Of a stretch of 64,000 nucleotides of DNA, positions 25,106 to 33,275 are shown in pieces; position 1 is the first letter of the stretch; each line of letters opens with the position of its first letter. The position numbers were made by a program, and so were the translations under genes. A model generated the notes under the pieces. The model was not told where the DNA came from and ran no database searches. It saw nothing but the letters and a program-made list of their open reading frames with translations. The DNA is taken from NCBI GenBank assembly GCA_963742715.1, contig CAVUMR010000003.1, forward strand, positions 434,001-498,000, written 5' to 3'. The stretch is from CAVUMR01 sp963742715. Lineage in GTDB: Bacteria > Actinomycetota > Actinomycetes > Mycobacteriales > Micromonosporaceae.

Positions 25106-26433
25106 CAGTTCCCTTTCCTCGCGGTCGGCGCTCCGTTGCGCCCGCCCGTCGGTATGGCGTGCAGCGCCGGCAGGCTGCCGAGCGCGGGCAACAGCCACTC
25201 GTCCACCCGACCGACCCGCGCGCCGGCCTCGGCCTGCCGATCCTGCAGGTACCGGGTGCCCAGCTCGATCAGGTACAGCGCGGTCACAAAACTGGTCTCG
25301 GTCGGCGTGACGCCGAACGGGGCGAGCAGCTCGACCGAGTCGCCGATCAGCTGGCGGGCCGCCTCGACCGGGGTGATGCCCTGCCGGGTGATGCCCACCT
25401 GCAGCGACCGGTGCAGCGCGTCGAACCCGATGGGCACGTCCGGATCGAACCGCTCCCAGTCCCACACCAGCACCCGGCCGTCGTCGAGGACCGCGGTGTT
25501 GCCGCTGTTCCAGTCGCCGTGCCAGCACCCGAACGGGAGTACCGGGTCGCGTTCGAGCAGGGTGCGCAGGGCGTCCGCGAGCCGTTCGGCCGCGGCCGAA
25601 CGGGCTTCCCCGGTCCGGTCGGCGACCTGTGCGGTGGCGGCGGTCAGCCGGGCGGCGTACCCGCTGCCGGCCAGCCGGCCCCGGCGGATCCCGAAGGCTC
25701 CGGCCACGGCCAGCATCGCGCCGAGTTGGCCCTCGGCGGCCGCCTCCGGTTCGGCCCGCGGCTGCCAGACCGGGAGCGCCCGCTGTACGAGCAGGTCGTG
25801 GCCGTTCCAGCGGCCCCGGTGCAGTACGTCGGCCACCTTGATCCGGTCCAGGCTCACCGTGTTCAGCTTCGCCAGCGCCTCCCCCTCGGCCACCACCAGC
25901 GACCGGGTGAGCGGGTTGATGCCGAGCTTCGCGTAGGCCAGCACGGTGCCGTCGGCCGCGAGGACGACCACCACCGGCTTGCGGTTGGCCCGCGCCGGTC
26001 CGAGGTGTACGGCCAGGTGTACCGGTTGTCCCAGCACCCCGCCGAGCAGGTCGACCAGCGACTGTTCGGCTTCGGCGGTCTCCTCGCCCGGGCCCCGTAC
26101 CGCGGCTGCGGTCACCTTCACCCGGTCCCGGAAGAACAGCGCGCCGACGGTGGCTCCGCGTACCCCCAACCGGAACGCGGCCGCGAGCGCACGCCGCCGG
26201 AACCGGTCCCGACCTCCGGTCGGCTCGACCGCGTGCAGTACCGCGCTGGCCGCGGCGCGGGCCGAGCCGGCCGGTACCAGCAGCCGCGGCCGGTCGGCCG
26301 AGGGCACCACGTGGTACGCCTCGGTCACGCTGCGGCCGGGCCGCAGTCCGGCCCGGGCCAGCCGGCCATGCTCCGGCCACAACAGCCCGACCAGCTCGGC
26401 CAGGTAATCGGCACGAGCATCTGGTTCGTTCAT
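25105..26433 (-). CDS. Aminoglycoside-phosphotransferase-like kinase (paralogue B)
   Basis: 442 residues and paralogous to the gene at 9047. The catalytic loop is FGCWHGDWNSGN and the metal-binding motif LVWDWERFDPDVPIGFDALH, both near the C-terminus; the N-terminal half is shared with paralogue A (RPRLLVPAGSARAAASAV against RPRLLVPARSRQVASAAV). Its place between the polymerase and ST3 genes, with 4-base and 1-base overlaps, points to a step in the same pathway, for example phosphorylation of a sugar or lipid carrier. ATG at 26433 has GGAG 6 bases upstream. Confidence 0.78.
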   Translation of the reverse strand: MNEPDARADYLAELVGLLWPEHGRLARAGLRPGRSVTEAYHVVPSADRPRLLVPAGSARAAASAVLHAVEPTGGRDRFRRRALAAAFRLGVRGATVGALFFRDRVKVTAAAVRGPGEETAEAEQSLVDLLGGVLGQPVHLAVHLGPARANRKPVVVVLAADGTVLAYAKLGINPLTRSLVVAEGEALAKLNTVSLDRIKVADVLHRGRWNGHDLLVQRALPVWQPRAEPEAAAEGQLGAMLAVAGAFGIRRGRLAGSGYAARLTAATAQVADRTGEARSAAAERLADALRTLLERDPVLPFGCWHGDWNSGNTAVLDDGRVLVWDWERFDPDVPIGFDALHRSLQVGITRQGITPVEAARQLIGDSVELLAPFGVTPTETSFVTALYLIELGTRYLQDRQAEAGARVGRVDEWLLPALGSLPALHAIPTGGRNGAPTARKGN

Positions 26434-28169
26434 CGCCAACTCCGCGGAGCCGTTCGTCGGACAGGATGTGAGCGGCTGGGTGGCTGGCGGTTCCGCCAGA
26501 TCTCGTCACCGGGTACGGAGCCCGGTGCCCCGGCCCCGGTACCGGCGCCGGACAACGGCTCCGCCGGACCGCGCTGGCCGGCGCCGAGAGGCGAGCGCCG
26601 GTTGCCGGCCGGCCCCGGTCGGTGGTCCCGCTCGGACCACGCGTCGCCGGTGAGCCGCCAGCCCGGTCGCCGGTCCGCGCGCAGCCGTCCGGGTGCGCCG
26701 TCGGCCAGTTCCCCGTCCGCCTCGTCCATCGGGGGCGGCGGCGCCGGGTCGGTGTTGTTCCGCCAGAGCAGGGCGGCCGCGATCAGGCCGTAGGAAAGGG
26801 TGGAGTTCAGCGATCCGTAGAAGAACGAGAAGAAGATCATCAACAGCATCGTCAAGCTGCCGGCGATGCCGATCGGACTATGGTCGTGCCGGTACCGCCA
26901 GACCAGCCAGGCGAAGAAGCCCAGGTAGCAGAAGGCCCCGACGAAGCCCTGGGACACGAGCAGCAGCCACACCTGGCCGTCGCTGCCGATCAACCGGTTG
27001 CCGCACTGCGGGCAGTCGGCCGACTTGCCGATCGCGATGGACCGGTTGCTGCCGATCAGGGCCCGGCCCGCGCCGTACCCCAGCACCGGTGAGCTGACCG
27101 CCGCCTGTACCGCGGCCGCGTTCAGGGTGCTGCGGATGTCGTCGCTGTGCCCGTGCGCGATCCGTTCGTTGATCAGCGCGCCGAACGGGGTGGCCAGGAT
27201 CGTCAACGCGAGCAGACCGGTGACCGCGAGCAGGCCGCCCAGTACCGCCATCCGACCCCGTACCGCCAGCCGGAGCGCCACGTACACCGCGGCCACGCCC
27301 AGCCCGACCCACAGGCCCCGGTTCAGGGAGTACACGATCGGGAAGATCGCGGCGGCGATCACGACCCCGGCGAAGATCTTGCGTACCAGCGAGCCGTACA
27401 AGGCCCAGCCGACCACGAACCAGATCAGCAGGATGCCGATGTTCTGGCCCCAGGTATTGGTGTACTCGAACGGCGCGGATGGGCGTGGCTGTGCCGAGTC
27501 ACCGCCGAACACGTCCTGTACCTGGGCCACCTCGACGTGTACGAGCTTCTGCACGAAGTCGTACCCGGAGATGAACTTGGGCAGGATCTGTTCCATCGGC
27601 GAGTCGAAGTGCAGTCCCGGTGCCAGTGCGCCGACCCAACCGCCGACGACCGTGACCAGGGCCATCCAGCTCAGCAGCCGGACTATCCGCAGCTTCGGCA
27701 GTTCCCGTTCGGACAGGTTGCCGACGTACAACATGATGATCGTCAGCGCGAGATAGTTGACCACCCGGATGCCGAAACCGAAGTAGCGGCCCGAGCCGGA
27801 TGGCGGCAGGGTGTCCGGCGCGACCTGACCGAGCATCAGGCCGGACAGCGCCACCCACACCAGCAGTACCGCCCACAGCATGAATGCGGGCGGGAACGAG
27901 ATCCGCGGCCGGCGGAACAGCGACACCGCCATCGGAATCGCGATCAGCGCGTACAGCACCACCGGCATGCCCAGCGCCCACCACAGTGGATAGAAGATGA
28001 GCAGCACGGACAGCGGCCAGCCGGGCGGCAGCGACCAGGACCAGTGCAGGATCCGCCGGCGCGGTACGGCCAGCGAGTTGGCGACCGCCGCCGGGTCGGC
28101 CAGCATGGGGCGCGACGTACCGATCGGAGCACTTCCGAACGAGGTGTCGTTGTTGACCCGCATGGTCAC
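26430..28169 (-). CDS. Wzy/O-antigen-ligase-like polysaccharide polymerase
   Basis: 579 residues with about 11-12 membrane segments. The long extracytoplasmic loop typical of Wzy/WaaL proteins contains VVSSPVLGYGAGRAL-type sequence (here AVSSPVLGYGAGRALIGSNR) and a CPQCG pair of cysteines followed by SDGQVWLLLVSQG. The C-terminal 90 residues are charged, Pro/Gly-rich and cytoplasmic. It would join flipped repeat units outside the membrane. GTG at 28169 overlaps the upstream stop by 4 bases; an ATG two codons later is an alternative. Its stop overlaps the kinase start by 4. Confidence 0.82.
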   Translation of the reverse strand: MTMRVNNDTSFGSAPIGTSRPMLADPAAVANSLAVPRRRILHWSWSLPPGWPLSVLLIFYPLWWALGMPVVLYALIAIPMAVSLFRRPRISFPPAFMLWAVLLVWVALSGLMLGQVAPDTLPPSGSGRYFGFGIRVVNYLALTIIMLYVGNLSERELPKLRIVRLLSWMALVTVVGGWVGALAPGLHFDSPMEQILPKFISGYDFVQKLVHVEVAQVQDVFGGDSAQPRPSAPFEYTNTWGQNIGILLIWFVVGWALYGSLVRKIFAGVVIAAAIFPIVYSLNRGLWVGLGVAAVYVALRLAVRGRMAVLGGLLAVTGLLALTILATPFGALINERIAHGHSDDIRSTLNAAAVQAAVSSPVLGYGAGRALIGSNRSIAIGKSADCPQCGNRLIGSDGQVWLLLVSQGFVGAFCYLGFFAWLVWRYRHDHSPIGIAGSLTMLLMIFFSFFYGSLNSTLSYGLIAAALLWRNNTDPAPPPPMDEADGELADGAPGRLRADRRPGWRLTGDAWSERDHRPGPAGNRRSPLGAGQRGPAEPLSGAGTGAGAPGSVPGDEIWRNRQPPSRSHPVRRTAPRSWR

Positions 28170-29167
28170 CGCACCGTGACGGTGGTGTGCGGCGGAGCGT
28201 AGACGATCCAGCTGGCACCGGGCGCGAACCGCATCGGATAGCCGCCGGTGTCGATGACGTTGCACAGCAGCTTCGTGCCCGGCTTCGACCAGCTGCCCCG
28301 CGCGGACTGGCCGCCGGATACCGCCAGAGCGGGACCGGCACCGTTGATCTCGGCGTCGGGCAGGCTCCGGGCCGGACGCCGCAGGCTCAGCACCTTGTAC
28401 GGCATGGTCAGCACGACCACGGTGGACACCGCCAGGGCGACACCGTTGAAGGTGGTCTGCCAGGCCCGGGTGCCCTGGTCGTACCGCCAGGTCTGGGTCG
28501 GTCGACCGGGGGCGGTGATCGCGAGCAGGCTCGCCAGCCCGTTCCCGGCGGTGGCCAGGTCGTCGCCGGTCTCGGCGAAGGTGAACACCGCGGGCGGCGC
28601 GGTCACGGACCGGCCGAGTCGGGCCAGCGCCTGGGTGGAGGTGTACCCGCCGGAGAACGCCTCGGGATGCTCCGCACTCGACACCGCGGGCAGTTCCGCG
28701 GTCGCGATCTGGCGCACGATCGAGTCGACTCCGGCACCGTGCCCGTACACCGGCTTGAGTACGGCAAGGGTCTTGATGTCGGCCGGCCGCGGCTCACCGA
28801 TCGGGCCGACCCGGGCGGCATCGCGGGACTGGTACACCGCGATCAGCCGTTGCAGTCCACCCTCGGCGAACTCCTGGTACACCAGGTCAGCCGTGCCCAA
28901 CCCGACCGGGGCGGTGCTTCCGGAGATCGCGATCGGCACCGCGACCGCGGGTCGTACCGCGGTCGCCTCCGAGCCGACGTCACCGGTCAGCGGGAGTACC
29001 GGACCGGTCGGTGACGGGGTGACCGGGGATGACGTCGGCAGCGGGCCGAGATCGATGTCGCGACCCGCCTTGTTGCCGCCGCCACCCTTCCCGCCACAGC
29101 CGGCGAGGACCGCGGCGATGATCCCGACGGCGATCAGCGGTACGACGCGACGTCCGCCACGGATCAC
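28166..29167 (-). CDS. DUF3048 domain lipoprotein
   Basis: 333 residues. A lipoprotein signal (GIIAAVLAGC) and a Gly/Ser/Pro spacer precede a DUF3048 domain (YerB-like) marked by VGLGTADLVYQEFAEGGLQRLIAVYQS, VGPIGEPRPADI and a C-terminal RGSWSKPGTKLLC. DUF3048 has no settled biochemical role. Here it lies between the Wzz-like and Wzy-like genes, with 4-base overlaps on both sides, so an extracytoplasmic part in polysaccharide assembly is a reasonable inference. Start GTG at 29167. Confidence 0.83.
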   Translation of the reverse strand: MIRGGRRVVPLIAVGIIAAVLAGCGGKGGGGNKAGRDIDLGPLPTSSPVTPSPTGPVLPLTGDVGSEATAVRPAVAVPIAISGSTAPVGLGTADLVYQEFAEGGLQRLIAVYQSRDAARVGPIGEPRPADIKTLAVLKPVYGHGAGVDSIVRQIATAELPAVSSAEHPEAFSGGYTSTQALARLGRSVTAPPAVFTFAETGDDLATAGNGLASLLAITAPGRPTQTWRYDQGTRAWQTTFNGVALAVSTVVVLTMPYKVLSLRRPARSLPDAEINGAGPALAVSGGQSARGSWSKPGTKLLCNVIDTGGYPMRFAPGASWIVYAPPHTTVTVR

Positions 29168-31134
29168 ACCTGCTCCTCGCGCGGGCCGAAGCCACGGCCG
29201 CCGAAATCACCCGGCCGCCGCAGGTCCGAGCCGTTGCTGCGGTCGCCCGGGAGGTCCCGGTCGGACATCACGTCGTGCAGGTAGCCGTACGAGTCGGGTG
29301 ACCGGGGCGGCGCGAGCTGGGCGCTCGGGTCGTCCGCGCTGGGCCAACCGCCCGGTGGCACCTCACTGCCGCCGACCGGCCGGGCCACCCCGCGGGACGG
29401 ACCCGCCTCGGGCATCTTCGGCAGGATCATGGTCGAGTCGCCGGGTGCCTTGGGCGCGCGGGCGGTACCCCGTGCGGTGGCGGCCGGAGCGGCCTCCCGG
29501 GCCGGTTCCCGGTCCCGGGGCGCCGGCGCGGTCGGCACGTCGGCCGGCGGCCGTACCGGCGGCGGCGACTTCGGCGGCGGCCCGACCGGCGACACGTAGT
29601 CGTCGCCGAACTTGCCGCGGCCGAGGAACGGCACCAGTACCGCGCCGGCCACCGGTGCGTGTACCTGGTCGAACTGCTGCAGTGCGACCACCACGTCCTC
29701 GGTACGGGTACGCCGGCTCTCGGCCACCAGCAGTACCGCGTGCATGTGCGGGGCGAGTGCCTGTGCCTCCACCGCCGTACTGGGCGGTCCGGTCTCCACC
29801 ACCACGTGGTCGAACCGGGCGGACAGCTCGTGTACGACCTCGAGCAGGCCGGATACCGGAAGCTCGGAGTCCGGGTCGAGGTTGCCCGGCACCATCACCC
29901 GCAGCCGCGGGAAGTCCGGTACCGGGGCCAGCGCGCTCAGCGCCGGCATGTCGTGCCGCAGTACGTCGGCCAGGCCGGTACGGGCGGTCACGCCGAGCAG
30001 CGCCGCGACCGCGTTCGACGGCGTGGTGCACAGCACCGCGACCTGCCGGCCGGACCGGGCGAACGCGGCGGCGAGGTTGGCGACCACGAAACCGGACGCG
30101 TCACCGGACGAGGCGGCGGTGACCAGCAGCCGTTGCCCTTCCTCGCCCTCCATCGGTCCGGCACCGAGATGGTGACTGGCCGGATCGCCGATGGTGGTCA
30201 GCAGTACGTTGCGCAATCGGCCCAACTCGCGGGAGGCCGGATGGTGCGGCGGCAGCAGCGCCGGAGTGGCGCGCTTGCCCGGCACCGCGAGAAGTACCTG
30301 TAGCCCGATCCGCTCTTCCAGGTCGCGTACCCGCCGCACCCGGGTGTCCAACCGGTCCAGCAGCAGGGCGAGCGCGAAGCCGAGCAGGAGGCCGGCGCCC
30401 AGGCCACTGGCCAGGTTCAGCATCTTGTTCGGCGAGGTCGGCTTGGTGGGCAGGGTCGCGTCGGAGATGATCGCGCCCGGGTCGACCGTGGTGGCCAGCA
30501 GCGGGCTCAGCCGGCTGTTCAGGCTGGACAGCTGGTTGGTCAGCACGCCCAGCTCCGCCTCGGCGCGTTGCCGCTCCGGCGAGTTCGCCGGCAGCGTGCC
30601 GAGCTTGCCGGCCAGCGGGGTCAGCTGCTTGTTGAGATCGGCGATCTGCTGGCGCAGCGCGGCCACCTGCGTGTCCAGGTTGCGCTTCGCGGTCGCCGCG
30701 CGCACGTCCAGGTACGCCTGCGCGAACGCGTGCGAGCCGGCCTGCGACGCCTCGGGCTTGCTCGCCTCGTACGCCACCTCCAGCACCTGGCTGTTCGGGG
30801 GTACCTGCACCGAGACGGCGTCGAGCAGATCGGTGGTCGTCTCGGAACTGCGCATCAGCTGTTTCGCCTGGCTCGCGACGACCGCCGAGTGGACCAGTTG
30901 CGCCTCGGTATCGAGGTTCACCCGGGCCGAGGTGTCCGGCCCCACCTGCCGTACCAGCACCGATGTGGTCGCGGTATAGCTCCGCGGCTGAATCGCGGTA
31001 ATCGCGATCGCCGCGAAGAGCCCGGCCATTGCGCCGACCAGCAGAATCCACCAGCGCCGACGGAGCCAGCCAAGGTAGTCGCTGAGCGTGCGCGTTGTCT
31101 CGCCGGACCTGTCTGAATAGCTAGCAGAATGCAT
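29164..31134 (-). CDS. Wzz-like chain-length protein with degenerate tyrosine-kinase domain
   Basis: 656 residues and first gene of the polysaccharide operon. An N-terminal Wzz domain has a transmembrane helix (WWILLVGAMAGLFAAIAITA), a coiled-coil stretch (LRQQIADLNKQLTPLAGKL) and a second helix (LASGLGAGLLLGFALALLL). A C-terminal domain has the BY-kinase layout, but where those enzymes have GEGKST it reads SSGDASGF. Walker A' reads AVLCTTPS with no aspartate, and Walker B is VVVETGPP. ATP binding is probably lost. A 150-residue Pro-rich tail follows with no tyrosine cluster. It would set chain length and scaffold Wzy. Confidence 0.83.
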   Translation of the reverse strand: MHSASYSDRSGETTRTLSDYLGWLRRRWWILLVGAMAGLFAAIAITAIQPRSYTATTSVLVRQVGPDTSARVNLDTEAQLVHSAVVASQAKQLMRSSETTTDLLDAVSVQVPPNSQVLEVAYEASKPEASQAGSHAFAQAYLDVRAATAKRNLDTQVAALRQQIADLNKQLTPLAGKLGTLPANSPERQRAEAELGVLTNQLSSLNSRLSPLLATTVDPGAIISDATLPTKPTSPNKMLNLASGLGAGLLLGFALALLLDRLDTRVRRVRDLEERIGLQVLLAVPGKRATPALLPPHHPASRELGRLRNVLLTTIGDPASHHLGAGPMEGEEGQRLLVTAASSGDASGFVVANLAAAFARSGRQVAVLCTTPSNAVAALLGVTARTGLADVLRHDMPALSALAPVPDFPRLRVMVPGNLDPDSELPVSGLLEVVHELSARFDHVVVETGPPSTAVEAQALAPHMHAVLLVAESRRTRTEDVVVALQQFDQVHAPVAGAVLVPFLGRGKFGDDYVSPVGPPPKSPPPVRPPADVPTAPAPRDREPAREAAPAATARGTARAPKAPGDSTMILPKMPEAGPSRGVARPVGGSEVPPGGWPSADDPSAQLAPPRSPDSYGYLHDVMSDRDLPGDRSNGSDLRRPGDFGGRGFGPREEQV

Positions 31135-31193
31135 TAGCCTGAGTCCCGCTCTTCCTCTCGGCCCGGCTTCGGCTGGTTAGACGATCATCGCCG

Positions 31194-31222
31194 TTGACAG
31201 CGTCGACTGCCGTATCTAGTCG
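31194..31222 (+). promoter_or_regulatory. Candidate promoter of the GT14-like gene
   Basis: TTGACA at 31194-31199, a 17-base spacer, then TAGTCG at 31217-31222. The -35 is consensus and the -10 is poor. It lies 76 bases before the GTG start at 31298, in the 163-base gap between the divergent six-gene operon and this gene. Confidence 0.35.
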
Positions 31223-31297
31223 TAGATCCGACGGTACAGGGATTATCTTCCCGCCAGGTGGGCCGGTGTGGGACCGGACTGACGAAGGATGTGGCGT

Positions 31298-32224
31298 GTG
31301 CGCGTGTGTTATCACATCCAGAGTCATCGGTCGACGGGCCAACTGAACCGCCTGGTCAAGACAGTAAAGGCCGGTAGCCCGGACAGCATCGTGCACATCA
31401 GCCATGACGCCGCCGGCGAAGCATTGGACCTGCCCACGCTGCGCGCCCTACCGGGCGTCGAGGTCAGTCTGCACCGCGGCGGGTACGGCGACTTCAGCCA
31501 CGTCGACCGGTACCTGGCCGGCCTGGACTGGCTGGTGGACCAAGGCATCGAGGTGGACTGGTTCGTCAACCTGACCGGCCAGGACTACCCATTGCGACCG
31601 TTGGCGCACATCGAGGCGGAGTACGCCGCGGCGGCCGCGACAGGTGTCGACGGGTTCATGGAGTACTGGCCGGCGCTGGGTGCCGACAGCCACTGGGGGG
31701 CCCGCAAGGCGACCTCGCGCTACTACTTCCGGCACGTCCGGCTGGCCCGGCTGTCCCCCCGGATGCGCGCCCTGCTGCGGCCGGCCCAGGCGCTCAACCG
31801 GGTACAACCGCTGCTCCGGCTGCACACGTCGTACGGCCTGGTGCTCGGCCGGCGGGTGCGCGCGCCGTTCGGCCCGGACTTCACCCTGTACGGCGGTTCG
31901 GCCTACTCGTCGCTGCGCTGGCCGGCCGCCGCGCACCTGCGCGAGTTCTGCCGCAACCGGCCGGACGTGGTCGGGCACTTCCGGCACACGCTCTCGCCGG
32001 AGGAGGCGATCTTCCAGACCATCCTGGTCAACTCGGGCCGATTCACGCTGGTACCGGACTGCAAGCGGTATTTCGACTTCACCGGCAGCCGGTACAACCA
32101 TCCCCGGGTGCTCAAGCTCGACGACGTGCCGCGGGCGCTGGCCAGCGGGGCGCACTTCGGCCGCAAGTTCGACGACGCGCGGGTGCTGGACCGGCTCGAC
32201 GCGGCGCTGGCCGCGCAGTACTGA
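31298..32224 (+). CDS. GT14-like core-2/I-branching type glycosyltransferase
   Basis: 308 residues of the core-2/I-branching (GT14) kind: an N-terminal CYHIQSHRSTGQLNRLVK, VDWFVNLTGQDYPLRP carrying the family's DYPLRP motif, FGPDFTLYGGSAYSSLRW, and HTLSPEEAIFQTILVNSG with the catalytic-type Glu-Glu. It would add a branching sugar (GlcNAc or xylose in characterised relatives) to the repeat unit. GTG at 31298 is chosen because AAGGA lies 8 bases upstream; the ATG at 31289 overlaps that site. Divergent from the six-gene operon. Confidence 0.82.
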   Translation: MRVCYHIQSHRSTGQLNRLVKTVKAGSPDSIVHISHDAAGEALDLPTLRALPGVEVSLHRGGYGDFSHVDRYLAGLDWLVDQGIEVDWFVNLTGQDYPLRPLAHIEAEYAAAAATGVDGFMEYWPALGADSHWGARKATSRYYFRHVRLARLSPRMRALLRPAQALNRVQPLLRLHTSYGLVLGRRVRAPFGPDFTLYGGSAYSSLRWPAAAHLREFCRNRPDVVGHFRHTLSPEEAIFQTILVNSGRFTLVPDCKRYFDFTGSRYNHPRVLKLDDVPRALASGAHFGRKFDDARVLDRLDAALAAQY

Positions 32225-32246
32225 CCTCTCGGACGGCCACGCCCGG

Positions 32247-33275
32247 TCAGCGGTAGCCGTACCGCCGCCGCAGCGGCCAGGTGACCGCGGCGACGAAGCG
32301 ACGGCGCCCCGGCGCGTAGTCCCGCCGCCACTTCTCGTCCAACTCGAGCTTCATCGTGCCGGTACGCATCCTGATCCGGCCGCCGGCGACGGTGTGCGAC
32401 GAGCCCAGCGCGAGCCCGTCCTCGGTCAGGAAGTCCAGCGGCACCGGGCCGGTCACGTCGGCGGTCAGCGCGGCCACCCGGGCCAGCTCGGTACGCGGGT
32501 CGGAGACGAGATCCTCGTACCGCAGCCGCACGGTCGGTACGCCCAGCCGGCGCAGCCACGCGATCATGACGTTCACGGTGACCCAGCGGCGGCCGATCTG
32601 TACCGGCGAGCGGACCTTCATGTGACTGCGCGGCCCGGCGCCCTCGGGCACCTCGACCGCCCGGCTCCACGAGTACGCCACCCCGCGCGGATCGCGCAGG
32701 ATGTGCACCAGCCGCAGGTCGATGCCCGGGGCCCGGCGCAGGATGTACGCCAGCGAGGGCCGCTTGGTCGAGTCGACCACCACCGGGGTACCGGCCACCT
32801 CGGCGACCGCCCGGTACAGCCGGGTGATGAGGTCGGTGTACCGGTCCAGCTTCTGCTGGTGACCGCGCAGCACCCGCCCCATCCCCAGCAGCGGCAGCCG
32901 GCCGGTGGCGTCCACGGCCCGCTGCAGCGCCTTGATCTCGGCCAGGTCGACCGCGGCCCACCCGCCGTACGCCCGGTCCCCCACCTCCCGCCAGAACGGG
33001 CAGGCGTCGAACTCCTGGCCGCAGGCGCACCGCAGGTTCCGCTCGACTCCGGACTGCCAGAGGTAGAACAGCTCCCCGACGTCGCAGTGCCCGCGCAGCT
33101 GGCCGAGCATCAGGTCGAGCAGAGTGGAGCCGCTGCGCGGCATGCCGCCCACGTAGAGAACGGTCACCCGACCGGCCGGGGCGCCACCGGAGCCGGCTTC
33201 GACCGCCTCCGGTCCGGGGCCGGTACCGGCGGAATCCACCACGTCTGCTCCATTCGTCGCGTCAGCGGTAGCCAT
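32247..33275 (-). CDS. Sulfotransferase with CxCG-CPFW motif (ST4)
   Basis: 342 residues. An acidic, Gly/Ala-rich leader of about 35 residues precedes VLYVGGMPRSGSTLLDLML (P-loop), the cysteine motif RCACGQEFDACPFWREVG, then AYGGWAAVDLAE. The 3'-phosphate motif is LRLVHILRDPRGVAYSW, and the end is RRRYGYR. It shares this layout with ST2, ST5 and the fused ST6. The ATG at 33275 lies inside the end of the ST5 gene (14-base overlap) and has GAGGTG 5 bases upstream, so the pair are translationally coupled. Confidence 0.87.
   Translation of the reverse strand: MATADATNGADVVDSAGTGPGPEAVEAGSGGAPAGRVTVLYVGGMPRSGSTLLDLMLGQLRGHCDVGELFYLWQSGVERNLRCACGQEFDACPFWREVGDRAYGGWAAVDLAEIKALQRAVDATGRLPLLGMGRVLRGHQQKLDRYTDLITRLYRAVAEVAGTPVVVDSTKRPSLAYILRRAPGIDLRLVHILRDPRGVAYSWSRAVEVPEGAGPRSHMKVRSPVQIGRRWVTVNVMIAWLRRLGVPTVRLRYEDLVSDPRTELARVAALTADVTGPVPLDFLTEDGLALGSSHTVAGGRIRMRTGTMKLELDEKWRRDYAPGRRRFVAAVTWPLRRRYGYR

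Noticed and set aside
24239..26509. 756-codon open frame suggesting a giant fused sulfotransferase
   Set aside because: Only the part from 25105 down encodes sulfotransferase; the rest is the wrong frame of the kinase gene, which has clear motifs and a ribosome site.
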